Source of the DNA: Chryseobacterium rhizosphaerae
GTDB taxonomy: Bacteria > Bacteroidota > Bacteroidia > Flavobacteriales > Weeksellaceae
Direction: 5' to 3'
Assembly: GCF_003385455.1 (NCBI RefSeq)
Contig: NZ_QNUF01000017.1
Location: 1-64,000 of the forward strand
DNA: 64,000 nt
Each line of letters begins with the position of its first letter. The stretch's first letter is position 1. Both the position numbers and the translations under genes were made by a program. Shown piece after piece: positions 61,980 to 64,000 of the stretch. A model generated the notes under the pieces. It was not told the DNA's origin. It saw only the letters and a program-made list of their open reading frames with translations, and ran no database searches.

Positions 61980-63272
61980 TTACCTTAAATCAATAAAAGT
62001 TATTGGTTTTCTGCTATTTGGATGGTAAACAGTTTTAGATAATATTTCAAAATCTACCATTTCAATCTTAGGACTTACCCTGAGTTTTGCCCGGAAATGA
62101 TCTCTTACTTCATGTACAAAGTTTTCATTCTCTTCCTCTGTACTTACCCTGATTATAATTTCATCAAGTCCTATTTCATTAGCCTGAATAACGATCTGAT
62201 AACAGAGAATACCATTAAAATCATTCAGAATATCATTCATGGCCGGAGGATATAATGTTGTCCCTTTATATTTAATCATCTGTTGCTTTCTGCCAACTAC
62301 AGGACCCAATCTCATGGTATTTCTTCCACACTGACATGGCTCATAATGAGCTTTTACAATATCTCCTGTTTTAAATCTCAACAAAGGAATTGCTTCTACC
62401 CCCAACGTAGTAATCGTAAGCTCACCGCTTTCTCCTTCTTCCACAGGATCTCCGTGATCATCCAGAATTTCTGTAATAATAAGTTCAGGGTGATGATGTC
62501 CACCAATCTGAAACTCACATTCCGTGAAAGCTGTACTCATCTCGGTAGATGCATAGGTTGAAAAAAGATTGATATTCCATTTTTCTTTGATTTTCTGAGA
62601 AAGAATATTATCTGTAAAATCCTGGTTTTTGATACTTTCTCCAATACAGACAGCACCGTAAACACTGGAATTTTTATAATCAAGACCGTGTTTTTCGGCA
62701 TAATCAATCATTTTCAGCAAAAAAGAAGGCACGGTAATCAGGTACTTAGGCTGGTACCTAAAAATAGAATCCCATTGAAGTTCCGGAATTCCTGGTCCCA
62801 TTCTCACAACGCTTGCCCCCATTTTTCTTAAACCCAAGAAGTACGCAAGACCAGCCATAAAGCGTTTGTCAATGGTTGTGATCATCTGTACCACATCTCC
62901 TTTCTGAATTCCTGCACAGGCAAAAGAGATGGCTTCATTGTAAGCCAGTCTCTCAAGATCACTGTCAGACAGTCCAAATGTCACTGGATCTCCCAGTGTT
63001 CCTGAAGTTGTGCTATAATCAACAATTTTATCCGGAGGAATACAGAAAAAGTCATGATTATGCTGTTGTAAATCATTTTTTGTGGTCGTAGGGATTTTCT
63101 GCAGATCTTCCAGGGTGATGATATTCTTTATATGAATATCATTTTCTTTGAATAGCTTTTGATAAAAAGGTGAATTATTTTCAAGATAAACCAATAGCTC
63201 CTGAAGTTTTATCTCCTGAAACTTTTTAATTTCCTGAATGGATGACTGTTCGATGGATGGATGAAATTCCAA
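61980..63272 (-). CDS. Phenylacetate-CoA ligase-like AMP-binding enzyme
   Basis: The 430-residue protein belongs to the PaaK branch of adenylating enzymes: YSTTSGTLGDPVTFGLSD (P-loop, about residues 85-102), FSTYASTEMSTAF, TTLGVEAIPLLRFKTGDI and the C-terminal GRKQQMIKYKGTTLYPPAM. A CxCGR motif (CQCGRN) is present. It should activate an aromatic acid, here most likely 4-coumarate, for loading onto CoA or an ACP as the polyene starter. The start is a TTG at 63272, since no ATG lies upstream before a stop. Confidence 0.86.
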   Translation of the reverse strand: MEFHPSIEQSSIQEIKKFQEIKLQELLVYLENNSPFYQKLFKENDIHIKNIITLEDLQKIPTTTKNDLQQHNHDFFCIPPDKIVDYSTTSGTLGDPVTFGLSDSDLERLAYNEAISFACAGIQKGDVVQMITTIDKRFMAGLAYFLGLRKMGASVVRMGPGIPELQWDSIFRYQPKYLITVPSFLLKMIDYAEKHGLDYKNSSVYGAVCIGESIKNQDFTDNILSQKIKEKWNINLFSTYASTEMSTAFTECEFQIGGHHHPELIITEILDDHGDPVEEGESGELTITTLGVEAIPLLRFKTGDIVKAHYEPCQCGRNTMRLGPVVGRKQQMIKYKGTTLYPPAMNDILNDFNGILCYQIVIQANEIGLDEIIIRVSTEEENENFVHEVRDHFRAKLRVSPKIEMVDFEILSKTVYHPNSRKPITFIDLR

Positions 63273-63356
63273 TGATTTTAATTTTAGAAGACAAATTTAT
63301 TTAAAAATAAAAGATTGAAACATGAAAAGATTAAAAGATTAGTATCCTCCATTGAT

Positions 63357-64000
63357 TTATCTCTGAAACGTTAAAGTTTGTGTATTGGTATTTCCTGCAG
63401 TATTGACTGTAGTTACTTTTAAAGTATGTTCACCAGATCCTTTGGGGCACTTTTCATCGAAGGTATAAACAAAATAATCTTTTACCCGTGCAAATCTAAG
63501 CCACTTTCCATCAAGCTCAGCTCTAAATGAAACAATGTCACCCACTTTTGTATTTCCTTTCAAACGTAAAGTCCCGGTGTTTATGAGTGCTCCATCTTTC
63601 CACTCCGTCATAACAGATGGAAAACTATGATCTACGATCAGTTGCACAGTACCCAATCTGTTAAATTGTCCCTGTACCCAATCTCCGGTCCAGCTTCCTT
63701 TTACAGCATCTTTATCACTTCCATAATCCAGCAACATAACCACTTTATCTTTTTCCTGTTGGGTTAATTTCCTGTTCGGTTTTATTTTCAATGTATATTT
63801 ATCATGAATGGGAACATAGGGGTGATGCAGCACTATTGTATTGGAAACTCCATTTTCCTCAGCGTTTGGTTTTTCATACATGTTAAAATTCACTGCATCA
63901 TACACTGCATTTTTACTGAAAACTATTTCCCCATGTTCTGTGGTCATTGTTTTTCCTTCATTTGGCTTTATCGTTGTACTGGTAGACGAAATACTATTTC
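63357..64000 (-). CDS. C-terminal part of a secreted protein, probably an M23 peptidase (cut by window edge)
   Basis: The frame stays open from the stop at 63357 to the window end, with no stop codon in the 53 bases before the first ATG at 63947, so the gene starts beyond the window. The visible 214 residues are extracellular-type. They end in an Ig-like repeat (FRAELDGKWLRFARVKDYFVY, HTLKVTTVNTAGNTNTQTLTF), the pattern of the C-terminal domain of Bacteroidota M23 peptidases. The peptidase domain itself is not in view, so the family is inferred. Confidence 0.6.
   Translation of the reverse strand, partial: NSISSTSTTIKPNEGKTMTTEHGEIVFSKNAVYDAVNFNMYEKPNAEENGVSNTIVLHHPYVPIHDKYTLKIKPNRKLTQQEKDKVVMLLDYGSDKDAVKGSWTGDWVQGQFNRLGTVQLIVDHSFPSVMTEWKDGALINTGTLRLKGNTKVGDIVSFRAELDGKWLRFARVKDYFVYTFDEKCPKGSGEHTLKVTTVNTAGNTNTQTLTFQR

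Overview
The window is chromosomal DNA from a Bacteroidota bacterium of the Flavobacteriia, most probably Chryseobacterium or a close Weeksellaceae relative. The evidence is the AT-rich base composition, type IX secretion (T9SS) C-terminal sorting domains on large secreted proteins, promoters of the Bacteroidota TTG / TAnnTTTG type, an OmpH-OmpH-BamA-UppS block, and above all a flexirubin-type pigment cluster. I see no rRNA, tRNA, CRISPR array, phage or insertion sequence.

Left part (about 0.36-23.6 kb, almost all on the minus strand). This is housekeeping and cell-envelope DNA: a secreted unknown, a dTDP-4-dehydrorhamnose reductase, a thioesterase, two OmpH/Skp chaperones, BamA, undecaprenyl diphosphate synthase and a DUF6089 protein. 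An exopolysaccharide export block follows (Wzc-like tyrosine kinase ending in a Gly-Tyr repeat, Wza-like lipoprotein, WecA/TagO-like sugar-phosphate transferase, GT2). Then come a degenerate arginase-fold protein, topoisomerase I, a 1148-residue T9SS protein with an internal duplication, and two membrane proteins, one of EpsG type.

Main part (about 23.8-63.3 kb). This is a hybrid aryl-polyene plus dialkylresorcinol (flexirubin) gene cluster. The plus-strand arm holds an MMPL exporter/acyltransferase fusion, DarA, DarB, two ApeP-like dehydratases, a BtrH-like acyltransferase, an ABC exporter, a thioesterase, ketosynthases, an ACP, a deacetylase, a LolA-like carrier, a lipoprotein, an outer-membrane barrel, an ApeI-like dehydratase and a GT2-DUF2062 protein. 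The minus-strand arm holds a DUF1648 protein, a C45 Ntn hydrolase, a CrtI-like oxidoreductase, an LpxL-like acyltransferase, a second ACP, a ketosynthase, a ketoreductase and a tyrosine ammonia-lyase. A divergent halogenase-like flavoprotein, a small secreted unknown and a CoA-ligase-like enzyme close the cluster. Three unrelated minus-strand genes interrupt it: an M16 peptidase, a secreted unknown and an M36 T9SS peptidase.

Inferred pathway: the ammonia-lyase makes 4-coumarate, the ligase activates it, and the ACPs, ketosynthases, ketoreductase and heterodimeric dehydratase build the aryl polyene. DarA/DarB build the dialkylresorcinol, an acyltransferase joins the two as an ester, and MMPL/ABC/LolA-like parts place the pigment in the outer membrane.

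The least expected non-coding signals are a one-mismatch parS-like site at 30752-30767, a family of hairpin repeats that flanks both ACP genes, and a nearly symmetric divergent promoter pair at 59963-59981.
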